The notes under the pieces: generated by a model
What the model was told of the DNA's origin: nothing
The model's database searches: none
Seen by the model: the letters and a program-made list of their open reading frames with translations, nothing else
DNA from: Schizochytrium sp. TIO01
Taxonomy: Eukaryota > Sar > Bigyra > Thraustochytrida > Thraustochytriidae
Assembly (NCBI GenBank): GCA_004764695.1
Contig: SMSO01000025.1
Span: 3,431,102 to 3,495,101 of the forward strand
Direction of reading: 5' to 3'
DNA: 64,000 nt
Shown here: piece by piece, positions 47,827-57,926 of the stretch
Numbering within the stretch: position 1 is the first letter of the stretch
Layout: the number at the start of each line of letters is the position of its first letter
Made by a program: the position numbers and the translations under genes

Positions 47827-48939
47827 TTTTGTTGTGTTTATGCAGGTAAAATGTTGCTACACTCCATCATGATACCAGTGAAGCTTCTTTCAAAGCTAAC
47901 TATCAGAATGGTCTCTTTGTTTTGCAAGCTCAGCAATCCCAAAGGTTGTTCCGTGATGAGCGACATAATGTTGCTTGGAAAAAAAGTAGTCCATAAATTC
48001 AAAATCAAGAATCATTTTTCTGTTTTATTTTTGCTATCCTAAGGCTTGCGTTCAGTAAGCTGTAACCATCCATTTTTAGTTGGGGTAAAGATTCATAAAG
48101 GCAACACCAAAAGCATCAACAGTACCAACACCAACGCCAGTGGATAAGATGATCTTAATTAATTTGAAGCTAATCCTGATGGCAGGTGCTGATATATGCC
48201 ACGCTAACTACAAACTTTAGATAAAATTTGTTCTGTAATCCCTAAAGTTCTTAAAGAATCTCGATAGTCACTCTATTCATTTCCTCTTGGAATATTGGGC
48301 TTGACTTTGATCATTATTTCTGACTTACTTTCAATTAATCAAAACAGAAATGCACACCTGACAGTGTCTCTTATTATGTTCAATAATTGCTGATTCCGAA
48401 ACTTATGCACATATTATGCATAAGTGGTAAAGTGCAATGGAGTTGTAATAACCGGCGAACTTCATTTTCTCCTCTCCCTGCATCAGTGTACGATTGCATC
48501 GTCAAAGCCCGGTAATGTTTGACGGGCGGCTAAATTTATGTCCGCTCAGATAAAAATGCCCATTTCCATGGTCTCACTGCACACAGTTTAGTTAGGAATC
48601 CCAGTTTCACTTTCTGAAAGCATACACAGCTTTCAAATAGAGCAGATGAAGGCCAGAATGTTTCGACTTCAATATTCTTCAGCTGAGTGCAGAGAGCGCT
48701 CAAGTTGATGGGTGTGTTCTTTAATTTGCAGGTCAGAGACACAAAATTAGTCAAGGTAAGACAGACGTCATGGAAGTAATGGGCACAATTATAAAGAAAA
48801 GAAGAAGGCAATGAATACCGTAGGTACATAGGTATAAGTAACACAGAAGACGCATAGATAGACGTAATGTAGGGAAGAAACGTGAAAGAGAAAAAGAAAG
48901 AAAGAATAAAATCGGAGCAATCTCAAATCACGATCGAAG
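47827..48939. other. Noncoding region upstream of the rhomboid-like gene
   Basis: AT-rich, without a supported gene. The first 200 bases may contain further decayed coding sequence of the ankyrin remnant. The right end must hold the promoter and 5' leader of the rhomboid-like gene. Confidence 0.5.
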
Positions 48940-49872
48940 ATGCTTCCGGCGGCAAGTGAGGACGCATGGGCAGCATGGTGGGCCGAGCCTCGTGCGCCGC
49001 CGGTTACGGTTCTTCTCATGTGTGTGCTGGTGCTTGTGAGCGGCCTCTTTAACGTGAAGAACGCCTCGGCCGATGTGGTCTCATGCAACTACAAGGACGT
49101 CGTGCAGCGTCGCGAGTTCTGGCGAGTCTTCGCTGCTCCTCTCGCCCACAAGGAACCTTCGCACCTTTTGGTATCCCTTTTGCTCTTATGGGACTCTCGC
49201 GATGTTGAGCAGTGGATTGGTCCTTATGCCTACGCTCGTCTAGTTTTCCACCTTGTACTTTTAATCGCAAGCCTTCATCTCGGCTACGTGCATTTCGACG
49301 CGTCCAGGCACCGCGGCGTACGCCCAAACCAAACTTGGTCTTGGCACGGCATGTCTGCGGTCATATTTGCTTTGCTCATGGCTAGGTTCGTCTTGCCTTA
49401 CCTTGACGACAACGCTCAGATCAGTATGGTGGGTTTCATCTTAGTCCCTGCACCCTGCAGCTCTGCTCTTGTTGTCATGCTCTATTCCACCGTGGCGCAG
49501 AGGTCTGTGGCTATGGTTCACGCAATTGGTACTATCGCAGGCACCCTGTATGTCATAGGTGCTCTTGATTGGGTTACGCCGTACCTCACATTTTGCGCAT
49601 TCCAGTGGTGCTGCGTAGGTCTGCTCGCAGGCAAGGGCTTCCCACCGACCTTCGTTTCGGATGAGGTTGTAGCACAGCGTCGCGTGGAGGATGAATTTGC
49701 AGCACAAGCTCGTCAACGGAGACAGCAAGAGGGAGGTAGTGACGACGGATCAAATGGGAGAGGCAATGGTAATGACAGCAATAGATTTAACAGAAATAGC
49801 AACAGGAATAATAACGACGTCGAAGCGGACCTCGAAGCGGGTGAGGGACTAGCTTCAGGGAATAGCAATAGT

Positions 49873-49903
<31 letters not shown>

Positions 49904-50073
49904 GTGTATCTCTAGATGAAAATGAATTAGCCTACTTATTGGACATGCGCATCGATATCCCGCCGCGACTGCGTCCTGGGGCTCGCACAAACAGCCATAG
50001 CGGCAGTAGTGGTAGCAGACAGAGTAGCAACAGGACTTCCAGCAGCTTACAAGAAATCAACTCCCAGACCTAG
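48940..50073 (+). CDS. Rhomboid-family intramembrane protease (or close homologue) with Asn-rich tail
   Basis: A 377-residue polytopic membrane protein. Residues about 21-232 carry some six or seven hydrophobic segments. The rhomboid-type entry motif FWRVFAAPLAHKEPSHLLVSLLLL (split about residues 60-83) precedes TM2. The serine segment WHGMSAVIFALLMARF (135-150) places S139 in a G-x-S-A version of G-x-S-G. H194 in MVHAIGTIAGTLY (192-204) is the expected TM6 histidine. Rhomboids cut membrane proteins within the bilayer using this Ser/His pair; here the pair is present but the glycine after Ser is Ala, so activity is likely but not certain. The C-terminal third is soluble and low-complexity, with acidic patches and a poly-Asn run from AAC repeats (49872-49901). 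The last 27 bp overlap the 3' end of the Sam50 gene on the other strand. Confidence 0.82.
49872..49901. repeat. AAC trinucleotide tract encoding poly-Asn
   Basis: About ten CAA/AAC units within the rhomboid-like gene; it lengthens the Asn-rich cytosolic or lumenal tail without changing frame. Confidence 0.9.
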
Positions 50074-51483
50074 CTGGAACCTCTTCTGCTGGTCCCGAGA
50101 GTTCGCACGTAACACAAACGAGTAGTTCGCCTCAATGCGTCCTACCGCCGTTGGGAATACAATTCCAGCTCCTACCGACGCCCTCATTCCGTACACAAGC
50201 GATCTCACCGAGGTCTCCCACGCACACAAATTACCCGCATTCGCGTACACATGGCACCTCATTCCCGCCGCATTGAGCGTCGCATGCGGAAACGGCATCA
50301 TCAAATCTGCTCCAAGCTTCCATGTAACGTCTCCTCCGAGCGAATCTCCTCCAAGGGCACCAGGTCTTTTCGGTGACGTTCTCGGCCCTGCTCCTTTGTG
50401 ATTGAATCCACGCAGATCCAGCGGACCTCCAAGCCAGAATCGGTCACAAATATGCGTGCTCTCACCAACTCCTGGCAGTTTGTCAGCCTCCGCTGCTCGA
50501 GCTTTTGCGAGAGGGCAAAGAACTCCAGCCTGAAAGGTGAGCCCGAGCGCGACTCCAGGCAAGACATCGGCTAGAATGGGCAGGAACTGCTGCACCTTGA
50601 GCTCTCCCTTTGCAAAGTGGGCGTCACCACCAAGACCCGCAAGCTCTGTCCTGAGTTGCAACAATGAGCCTCGCGAAGGACCAAACGCATTATCGCGTTT
50701 GTCGTTCGTGAAAGTGTAGAAAACGCTGTTCTTCAAGCTTGGCTTCGCCTGTGCCAGAATTAGCCCAGAAGCTGCGAATTCGAACTGGTTTCCGGCACTG
50801 CGCACAGGCATAATATCACGCCAGAAACACCCCGCACCGACCTCGTGGCGGCCACTGTTATGTCTGAGAACTGCCTGGGCTCCACGCACGCGCTCCTCGT
50901 ACGAGCTGTAGACCGCGCGACTGACAGTGCTGTGCGAAGCTGACGCTTCAAGTTCTGCGTTGAGGCCTCTAAATCGAGGTTTGTGGACCTCGACGCGAGC
51001 GGAAGCGCTGCTCTTGGTACCGTAGGACCAAGCGGCGTTGACTTTCTCCGTGAATCCCAAAGGATTGTTCAACGAGAGTGCTGTCTCCACACCGCCCTCA
51101 GTACCAGAGCCCTGCACGTAGGTCTCGGCCTTGAGCTGCACCATGCGCTTCTCCCGCACACGCACAGTCACGTCAGTCAGCTCAGAATCACTGTCACGAT
51201 CGCGCTTTCGTCCGCCGGACTTTCCAGCATTCTTAGCAACATCGCAGTACACCTCTACAAACTCGAAGGAGTCCACCTCCTTGAGAGACTTGAGCGCCTT
51301 CATGATGCCTGTGCTCACCTCGCGCACGGTGCGGCCACGACGAGCCTCAGAGAGCTCGTGCTCAACAACGCTACGACGCGTACGGGAGAGTCCAACAATG
51401 TTCACGCGGCGGATTCGCAAAGGCTTGGAGAAGATGGGATCATCCATGGGCACGTAGCCACCGTCGTCGTCGCGGCCTGCCAT
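50047..51483 (-). CDS. SAM50: Sam50, mitochondrial outer-membrane beta-barrel assembly protein (Omp85/BamA family)
   Basis: A 478-residue Omp85 protein, the core of the SAM complex that inserts beta-barrels into the mitochondrial outer membrane. Residues 22-115 form one POTRA domain (RIRRVNIVGLSRTRRSVVEH at 23-42), interrupted at 87-102 by a Gly/Lys/Arg/Asp-rich insertion. Residues about 120-478 form the barrel: NNPLGFTEKVNAAWSYGT (139-156), RDNAFGPSRGS (263-273), and loop 6 CDRFWLGGPLDLRGF (346-360) with the hallmark R358-G359-F360. NAGNLC (415-420) follows, and a C-terminal beta-signal QLGLGVDF (470-477) fits polar-x-Gly-x-x-hydrophobic-x-hydrophobic. There is no cleavable presequence, as expected. 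The ATG (complement of 51481-51483) has A at -3. Length and order match Sam50/SAMM50. The last nine residues and stop are encoded by the 27 bp shared antisense with the rhomboid-like gene. Confidence 0.95.
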   Translation of the reverse strand: MAGRDDDGGYVPMDDPIFSKPLRIRRVNIVGLSRTRRSVVEHELSEARRGRTVREVSTGIMKALKSLKEVDSFEFVEVYCDVAKNAGKSGGRKRDRDSDSELTDVTVRVREKRMVQLKAETYVQGSGTEGGVETALSLNNPLGFTEKVNAAWSYGTKSSASARVEVHKPRFRGLNAELEASASHSTVSRAVYSSYEERVRGAQAVLRHNSGRHEVGAGCFWRDIMPVRSAGNQFEFAASGLILAQAKPSLKNSVFYTFTNDKRDNAFGPSRGSLLQLRTELAGLGGDAHFAKGELKVQQFLPILADVLPGVALGLTFQAGVLCPLAKARAAEADKLPGVGESTHICDRFWLGGPLDLRGFNHKGAGPRTSPKRPGALGGDSLGGDVTWKLGADLMMPFPHATLNAAGMRCHVYANAGNLCAWETSVRSLVYGMRASVGAGIVFPTAVGRIEANYSFVLRANSRDQQKRFQLGLGVDFL

Positions 51484-53097
51484 GATTGATGACGGACGAT
51501 GAAGCGACTGATTGATAGCAGAGTTAGCTCGGATCTAACTGAGGCTGCCTGGCTACCTAGTTGCCGGCAGACGATCGATCGCGCGGGGTCGAGCCGACTC
51601 GAGTGCGTCTCCAGGTATGGAGGTTTGTCTAGGTACCTGCTCAGTGCCGTGTCTTGAGCGAGGAAAGAAACTCGAGCTGAGAGATCGAGAGAGATCGAGG
51701 GACCCTAACTACTCCTGACTCTATGCCTACTAGTTCTACTTACTATTATAGGTAATACTAGGTTTCTATGAGCAGGCAGCTCTGTGTAAAAGTATGCTAT
51801 CTGCAGCATCTAGCACGTTCTTTTGCCTGCATGGTTGGTGGCTTTTAGGGCACGCCACGATCGTTATGATTGACTGGCCATATCGCATGCTTCCGGCGCG
51901 TTGCGGACATGTAATGTGATATGTCTTGGCGGGAGGATGGATATGGATGAATATTGAGATACCAAATCCCACGGAGAATTCATAGCATCCCCCCTTAGTT
52001 AACTGGATTTGATTAGGCCTGAGTCATCCGCCGGAATTCCGGGAGTGTTGGGAAATACGGAGGCGAGACGAAGCGAGCGATGGTTGCGTTTAAGTAAGCG
52101 CAGAAGTCATCTCGTCGGCATGTGGCGTATGCCCTGTCGCCATGTTAAATTGTGAAGGAGTCCTTGCTCGCTTTCGACCATGACCCTCTGCGCCATGGAT
52201 GGGCTTAAACAAAGACATAGGTATGTATGTATATGTAGTATTGACACGTTGACATATGGATGGCAGGCAAGTTCACTTGTGCAGTATCATGACAGTCTCA
52301 TCCCGATTTGCAGGCTGATCGATGTGAAAGAGAGTTCACACACATTTCATGCTTCATCGTTTAGTGAAAAAAGCAGAAAGAAAATAGACAAAGTAAAGAA
52401 AAGAAAAGATAACTTTCCTTCTAATAATAAACTACCTAGGATACTTCCTTTGGCAATGAGCAACATACCTAGTCTAGCATTAAGGTGATGTGCTTGAGCA
52501 CAATACACTTGAACTCCTGTTGTTTCGGTAATCGTCTCATGAATAAACAAATTAAGTCGAGACGAACAGCCTTGCGATCTTTTGCTCGCCATCTTGTTAT
52601 TATACTCGTGACGCAAGGTGCAGAAAGAGAACTTGAATACCTTGAATCTTACCCTCCAGAAGATAATTAACGATGGCAGTTAACGAAGTGCTTCTTTCCA
52701 TTCGTTGTTCACCAGGGATCTTGCGGCACCTCAGCCGTTTCTTTAACTGCCCACAGAAACACAACTTTAATGACTACGAAAACGACCTGAACTAAAACAA
52801 GGTTGTTGCAAGCGCCTCAATAGATGTATGCTCCGTCCCATCAGATTGCAGTTATATGCAAGCAGATATGTGAGCAAGAAAACTCTGCAATGCGATAACA
52901 CTATCACATTAGCACCCAGTACTACTTTATTTGTAAAATAAACCTACTTCCTCTATTATCTTCGTCGTTCTCGCCATAATCGTCGTGGCTTCGAGCCTAA
53001 TCCCTAGGTACCCGAGGGTTCACGAAGAGTTCTTGCATGATAACAAACTCTACTAGATGATTAAGGTTCCCTATTAGGCCTTAAATGTAGCGAAGCT
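51484..53097. other. Noncoding region upstream of Sam50
   Basis: Contains the Sam50 promoter region (unresolved) with TCGAGAGATCGAG-type repeats near 51680-51705. No supported gene beyond that. Confidence 0.45.
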
Positions 53098-53693
53098 ATG
53101 AGGACCCATCTCGCGTTTCTTTCTTCCTTTATTGCTTGTCTCGCGACTCACTGCCTGCTGTCCGTTCCACTAATGGGCTCGCTGGTTGTTAGCTCCAAAC
53201 TGTGTCGTTCCTCCGCGATCAATCAGTTGTCACTGCCTGCAAGACACTATCGACTTGTAAGTCGACATCGAGAATGGGATTTGAAAACCGAACTCAATGT
53301 CAAACTAGTGGATACCTAGGTAGCGAGGTTCTAGCACTACTTTGATTGAAGGCTTTTAAGAATAGGGATCAAGGCCTGCAAGCATGATAGTTCTCGAGAG
53401 ACCCCTATCGTGAAAGTGGTAATGATCATCATGATACCCCATCCCACTGAAGATGGTACACAAAAGCGACCGCTGACTAGATATTTTTCCAAGTCTTGAG
53501 CCTCTAACCTCTTTGCCTCTTCCTAAAGGTCGCCGACAGCAACCTCGTGCGCGAGGCAGCCAGCGCAGAATTATTGCGAGTTCCAGAGGAGTCACCTGTG
53601 CTCCAAGAACGCGAAACGACGGATACACTCACCATGGTTGTCCCTAGCAATAACAAGGACAAGAAGAAGAAACTTTCGTCTGTTTCTTGCTAA
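53098..53693 (+). CDS. Possible two-exon gene for a small protein with a hydrophobic N-terminus
   Basis: Exon 1 (53098-53256) encodes 53 residues starting MRTHLAFLSSFIACLATHCL, with a hydrophobic N-terminus resembling a signal peptide. It ends at a canonical donor GTAAGT (53257-53262). The acceptor is at 53527-53528, preceded by CTAAC and the pyrimidine tract CTCTTTGCCTCTTCC. Exon 2 (53529-53693) continues in phase 0 for 54 residues (VADSNLVREAASAELLRVPE near its start, NNKDKKKKLSSVSC at the end) to a TAA. The predicted protein is 107 residues and matches no family I know. The support is splice signals plus frame continuity only. Alternative frames are also open in exon 2, so this may be chance. 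Confidence 0.32.
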
Positions 53694-56600
53694 TTTTCTC
53701 CATTAAAAATGTTAATGTCTTGCAGAAAAATAGAGCCGCCTGACTTCAATAAGTCGAAGCCGCAGCTCAGGCTTTTCTTCAGAAACATTCTGAATTATGC
53801 ACTACTAGACAACATGGTCGAAAACAAAGAAAGCACAGGAACATCAGTAGTGTAGCTCGCACTCAACCAACAACCAAAAGAAATAGCTCGAATGGGAAAA
53901 CAACCCTAATTAGAGCTTAGAGAAGAGGACGAGTCAACGTTGCGCTGCTGCAGTCGAAAAACAAGACAGGTGGCCGACGGGACTTTAGTGATGGTACTTG
54001 CCCAGTCTCCAGACCTTCACCATTCATCAATCTGAAACTTGTGAGCGTCGAATTTTGTTTCTAGCGAATTCAACCTTCAAGTCCGAATTCAGGCCACCCC
54101 TTCTGACCGACCAGCAGGGCAGCTTGCGGGCTAGCACCTATCGCGTCTAGCCCGCTCCTGCCGCTGCTGCCGCCTCCACAAGAGAAGAGCAAGAAAGCCA
54201 AGAACAAGCCAGAGTTCCACCGGTGAGAAATCACTTTTCTGTCACTCGATCCCGACCCGCAGTAGCTGGCTGGCGAGAGGCTCCCCAAGAGCAACAAGAT
54301 GAGCATGGGATGCGATGCGCCACCGCAGTGGCATCACATCGCGAGTCCGGCTGCCTGCTTCCATGGCGTTGGACCCGCCGCGGGTCTGACATTGTCAGTT
54401 CATCTATTCGGAGGTTTCAATTTTGCAAGCAGCTCCAAACTTGCAAACTTGCAATTCAAATTTGCCAGCAACTTCAAAATTCAAAATTCAAAATTCAAAA
54501 TTCAAAATTCAAAATTCAAAATTCAAAATTTAAATTTCACATTCAAAATTCAACATTCAACATTCAAAATTCAAAAAACTTTCAAAGAACCTGATTCTGC
54601 GTTAGAAGTCACCTATGCCTTGGTAGCAAGTAGCCCTCCTCTGCTCCAGTTCAGGTCCATTGCCCGAACTTCGAGTTTCATGGCCCGCGTCCCTTCTCTG
54701 CGGCGCCGCAACCAACAAACAAACTCGCTGCGCTGCCCCCGCCTCCACCGTGCAACCCGCACGCGGCGGTGGACCCGCCTCTCGCCGCGCCTGGTCTCGC
54801 CTGCCGCTTCCCGGCCCTGCCTCCCTGCAGGCCAGCGAGCGGCCGGCCCGTTCTCTGCCCAGTTTCAAGGCAGGTCGATTGATTGATGACAGACCATATT
54901 GGATTGGTCCGCAAATCAAACAAAGCCTTATCAGACGAGGAGAATCCGAGGATGCAAAATCGCTTTCTTCTCGCGACCTAGCTAGCTAGCTCGCTCGCTG
55001 CCGGCCAGCTGAGGCCTCGGAGGCGACGGGGGCGAGATGACGACGCTCAAGCCAGTGGACTGGGGCTGTCCAGCCAGCCAGCCATCAAGCTCAACCTCAC
55101 GCACGCTCGGGTTCAGGTTGAACTCGAAGTTGAACTCGAAGGTGCTGTTTACAACAAACAATCTTTCGAATCGAAATCATCCTCGATTTTCGGAAACTAG
55201 GCACTACGTACCACCGGTCTTGATTGGAAAGCTGGAGCTGAGGCTGTCGTCTGTCTGCTTGCTTGCTTGCTTGCTTGCAGTGGTAGCCTGCGGTCAGGAG
55301 CTCGAGGAGAGCTCCAGGGACCGGTCGGAGATCGGGATCGCCAGCATCTTGAACCTCGCGAGGACGCTGCGAGAACTTGAAAGAAGAAACACTCTGCGTC
55401 CACAGTGTGATGATTGAGTGAGAGTGATCATGGGAAAGCATCAAGAGAGGAAGTGAGGGCTCAGAGAGGAAGGGGCAATGAGGCCCAGTGGGGGAGAGAG
55501 GGAGCACGCAGAAAATCGAGGATCTCCACTGCAGGTCTTGGCAAGAATGACCTCGCTTTGAGAGGAGGTGCGGGGACGCTAAAGATCCTCCTCCTCACAG
55601 CTCTACATTTGGCGACCCAAGCTCATCCTCAAGTTCGCGGGAGCGGTGGCGGTTTCCGGCTGAGCAACCCCGCCTCTGTGTCCCCTCCTAACCTGGTCCA
55701 CAGTCCTCTGGACTTTTCTAGTAAATCCCGTCCCTCTCAAGAATCCATTGAGAAAGAAAGAATCTCTGAATGAAATTTGAAGAGAACAAAACTTGAACAA
55801 ATACAACAAACAGACAGACAAACAGACACAAAGAACAGTTGACAATCATTTCACCATTCGCGAAGGGAATCAAAGCGGCTAGAGGTTTTAACAAACAGCA
55901 AACAGACGCGCACGCGCTCGCTCACTCTCCGCACGGACAGAAGTAGCCTCCCACACGCGGTCTTCTTCTACTCCCAATCGCAAGACTCTTCCTCCGCGGC
56001 ACTCTTCGTCGCGTCCTCGAGTGCCTTCTGGATTGAGGCAAGTAAGTAGGTACCTGTAGGGAAAGTCGTTCTTTATCTTATTACGACTTCGGGACTCTAG
56101 GAGCTGGTAGGGATAAGATAGTGCTTACCGTAGCACTCTCTTTCGATCTGGTGCCATTGTTGTAAGTAGGCAGCACTATTGGAACTAGGAGGTACTAGTT
56201 TATAGTAATCACAAGTAGGAAGCACTAGGCTTAGTGGCTGGCTAGTCTGAGTATTTCTTGCTTGCAAACTCGAGACGCCAGATTGCAGCAAACGGAGTTC
56301 GCATAGGCCAAGGACGATTTTGCATGCTTGCATGCTAGCTAGCTTGCTTGCTTGTGGGGTGAATCGAAGTGGATAAGCTGGCACCGTTGATAGAGGAGGT
56401 TGTAGCGTGGCGGTAAACAACAGCTCAGGCTTCGAAGTGAATAAGTGAGGATCTCGCGGAAGCGTCCATCGTTCGAGACGCGCTTGTGAACCTGAACGAA
56501 GTGCTCCAAATCCATTCATACATCAGAACGGGGAAGTAGTACTGGGTCTTACAAGCGCTTTGCCATCCTTTCTTTCTACTGCCTTTTACTGACTCTGCTA

Positions 56601-56849
56601 TTTTAAAAGCTGAGGACGACTGTAGAGGCAGAACTCTATCACATTCCTGAATCTTTCAGGGACGCTGAGTTGCTCGAGATTAACAGCAATTGTGGCGAAC
56701 GCCCGTGTTTGCATTTCAAAGTAGAGCGAACTAGAACCTTGAGACAAGGTTTTAGCCCATACAAATCGGTGGAACTTGATACTTTCAATTCTAAGGAATC
56801 TTGAGTAATCAATTAACTGTATTAGAACGCTCGTTTTGAATTAATCAAA
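53694..56849. other. Noncoding region with a heptanucleotide repeat
   Basis: No supported gene. Holds a CAAAATT heptamer array (about 54475-54580), a short TTGC tract (about 55258-55277) and GC-rich segments at 54.6-55.5 kb in which frames on both strands are open by composition. Confidence 0.55.
54475..54580. repeat. CAAAATT heptanucleotide repeat
   Basis: Seven near-perfect CAAAATT units followed by diverged TAAATTT, CACATT and CAACATT units. Confidence 0.92.
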
Positions 56850-57926
56850 ATGACCACAGTGACCAACACATTGCAAGGCTTCGTGCATCATTTTGCAGGA
56901 ACTGATCTAGAGACCCTTGGCGTGCCTCCTGAAATCATTTGCAATGTCAAAGGTATCATCTTCGCTAACCGTATCATGCCTGGCCGTGTTACTCATAACG
57001 TGCATGGCGGCATTTTCTCCTGCTTAGACGAGGAGTCAGGAAAGTGGACCTACCCAGTGGCGCTACAATTTCTGTCCGGATTGGTTACCTCTTGGTCTGC
57101 CTATGACAGAGTTGAGCTTCTTGTGCTGATTACAGATCCTGAGGTCTGTCAATTGCTCAAATCGCTCGGCCAAATCGGTTTTGGCGACCACTCTGCACAC
57201 AAAATCGAAAACGGCATCGCTCTTCGATCAGACCGGTTTCTTACTAGCACTTATGAGTCTGCTAAGAAGAACCCAGACTTTGGAAAGGCTTCTTACGCCT
57301 ACCATATGGGTCACAAGGTTTTGCATGAAGCTGAGGTGAAGGACATCATCTGGCAGTTCCGCAGCTCCTCAAATGAAAAATTTTATGGCACACGCAACGG
57401 ATCCTTGCACAACATTGCAAAGTTGCACGCACTCACCGAAGAGGATAAGTCTGATGTGGCAATCAAGTCAATCCTTACTCGCTGGCCCACCCGAAACCAT
57501 GAGCTTGCTGACAAGTACATTTCGGTGCTGCAAGCAATGATGCATCCTATTGCAAACCCCTCTGGTAAAGAATATGCTGGTGTTCCTTACCATACAACAT
57601 CTACTTCTTCAGCACCCCCGCCTCCTCCGCGTCCTTCTATGGAAACTCGCGATGACTTTGCTCTTGGAGGATTTGGAGGGGCACCAGCTGAGTATCCGAT
57701 GCCAGTGTCCCGTTCACGCGCTTCGACATGGGCGCACGCAGGACCACAGCCAACCTCCACATGGGGTGGAAGCAGTAGTAGCACTAGCAGTGGCTATGAT
57801 AGCTATCAAGAACAGGATAACGATTCTGTGCAGCATAAAATCCCTGCCCCCGTAACCGAATCTCCTGCGGAGGATGAAGTTAAGAAGGTACAGGTCAGTC
57901 GTCAATCATCATTCGAGTTCAACTGA
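56850..57926 (+). CDS. SYLF-like (Ysc84/SH3YL1-type) domain protein with proline-rich tail
   Basis: A 358-residue protein. Residues about 24-180 resemble the SYLF lipid-binding domain of yeast Ysc84/Lsb3 and mammalian SH3YL1. The start PPEIICNVKGIIFANRIMPG (26-45) matches the ipxxxLxxAkGivif entry. A glycine turn HGGIF (52-56) precedes GKWTYPVALQF (64-74), equivalent to the W-S-x-P-x signature. Then come VELLVLITDPEVCQLL (88-103) and GQIGFGDHSA (107-116), the lvLmn...lggk.s-like segment. Family members bind phosphoinositides and actin regulators at endocytic sites. The tail (about 250-358) has SAPPPPPRPS, a possible profilin/SH3/WW ligand, then Ser/Gly-rich sequence ending RQSSFEFN, with a basophilic kinase-like site. 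There is no C-terminal SH3 or FYVE domain. The domain match is by eye and remote, so the family call is moderate. It lies 1.8 kb upstream of the PI3K, on the same strand. Confidence 0.55.
   Translation: MTTVTNTLQGFVHHFAGTDLETLGVPPEIICNVKGIIFANRIMPGRVTHNVHGGIFSCLDEESGKWTYPVALQFLSGLVTSWSAYDRVELLVLITDPEVCQLLKSLGQIGFGDHSAHKIENGIALRSDRFLTSTYESAKKNPDFGKASYAYHMGHKVLHEAEVKDIIWQFRSSSNEKFYGTRNGSLHNIAKLHALTEEDKSDVAIKSILTRWPTRNHELADKYISVLQAMMHPIANPSGKEYAGVPYHTTSTSSAPPPPPRPSMETRDDFALGGFGGAPAEYPMPVSRSRASTWAHAGPQPTSTWGGSSSSTSSGYDSYQEQDNDSVQHKIPAPVTESPAEDEVKKVQVSRQSSFEFN

Noticed and set aside
54602-54989. GC-rich frames on both strands
   Set aside because: All frames are open because of composition; Arg/Ala/Pro-rich products carry no motif.
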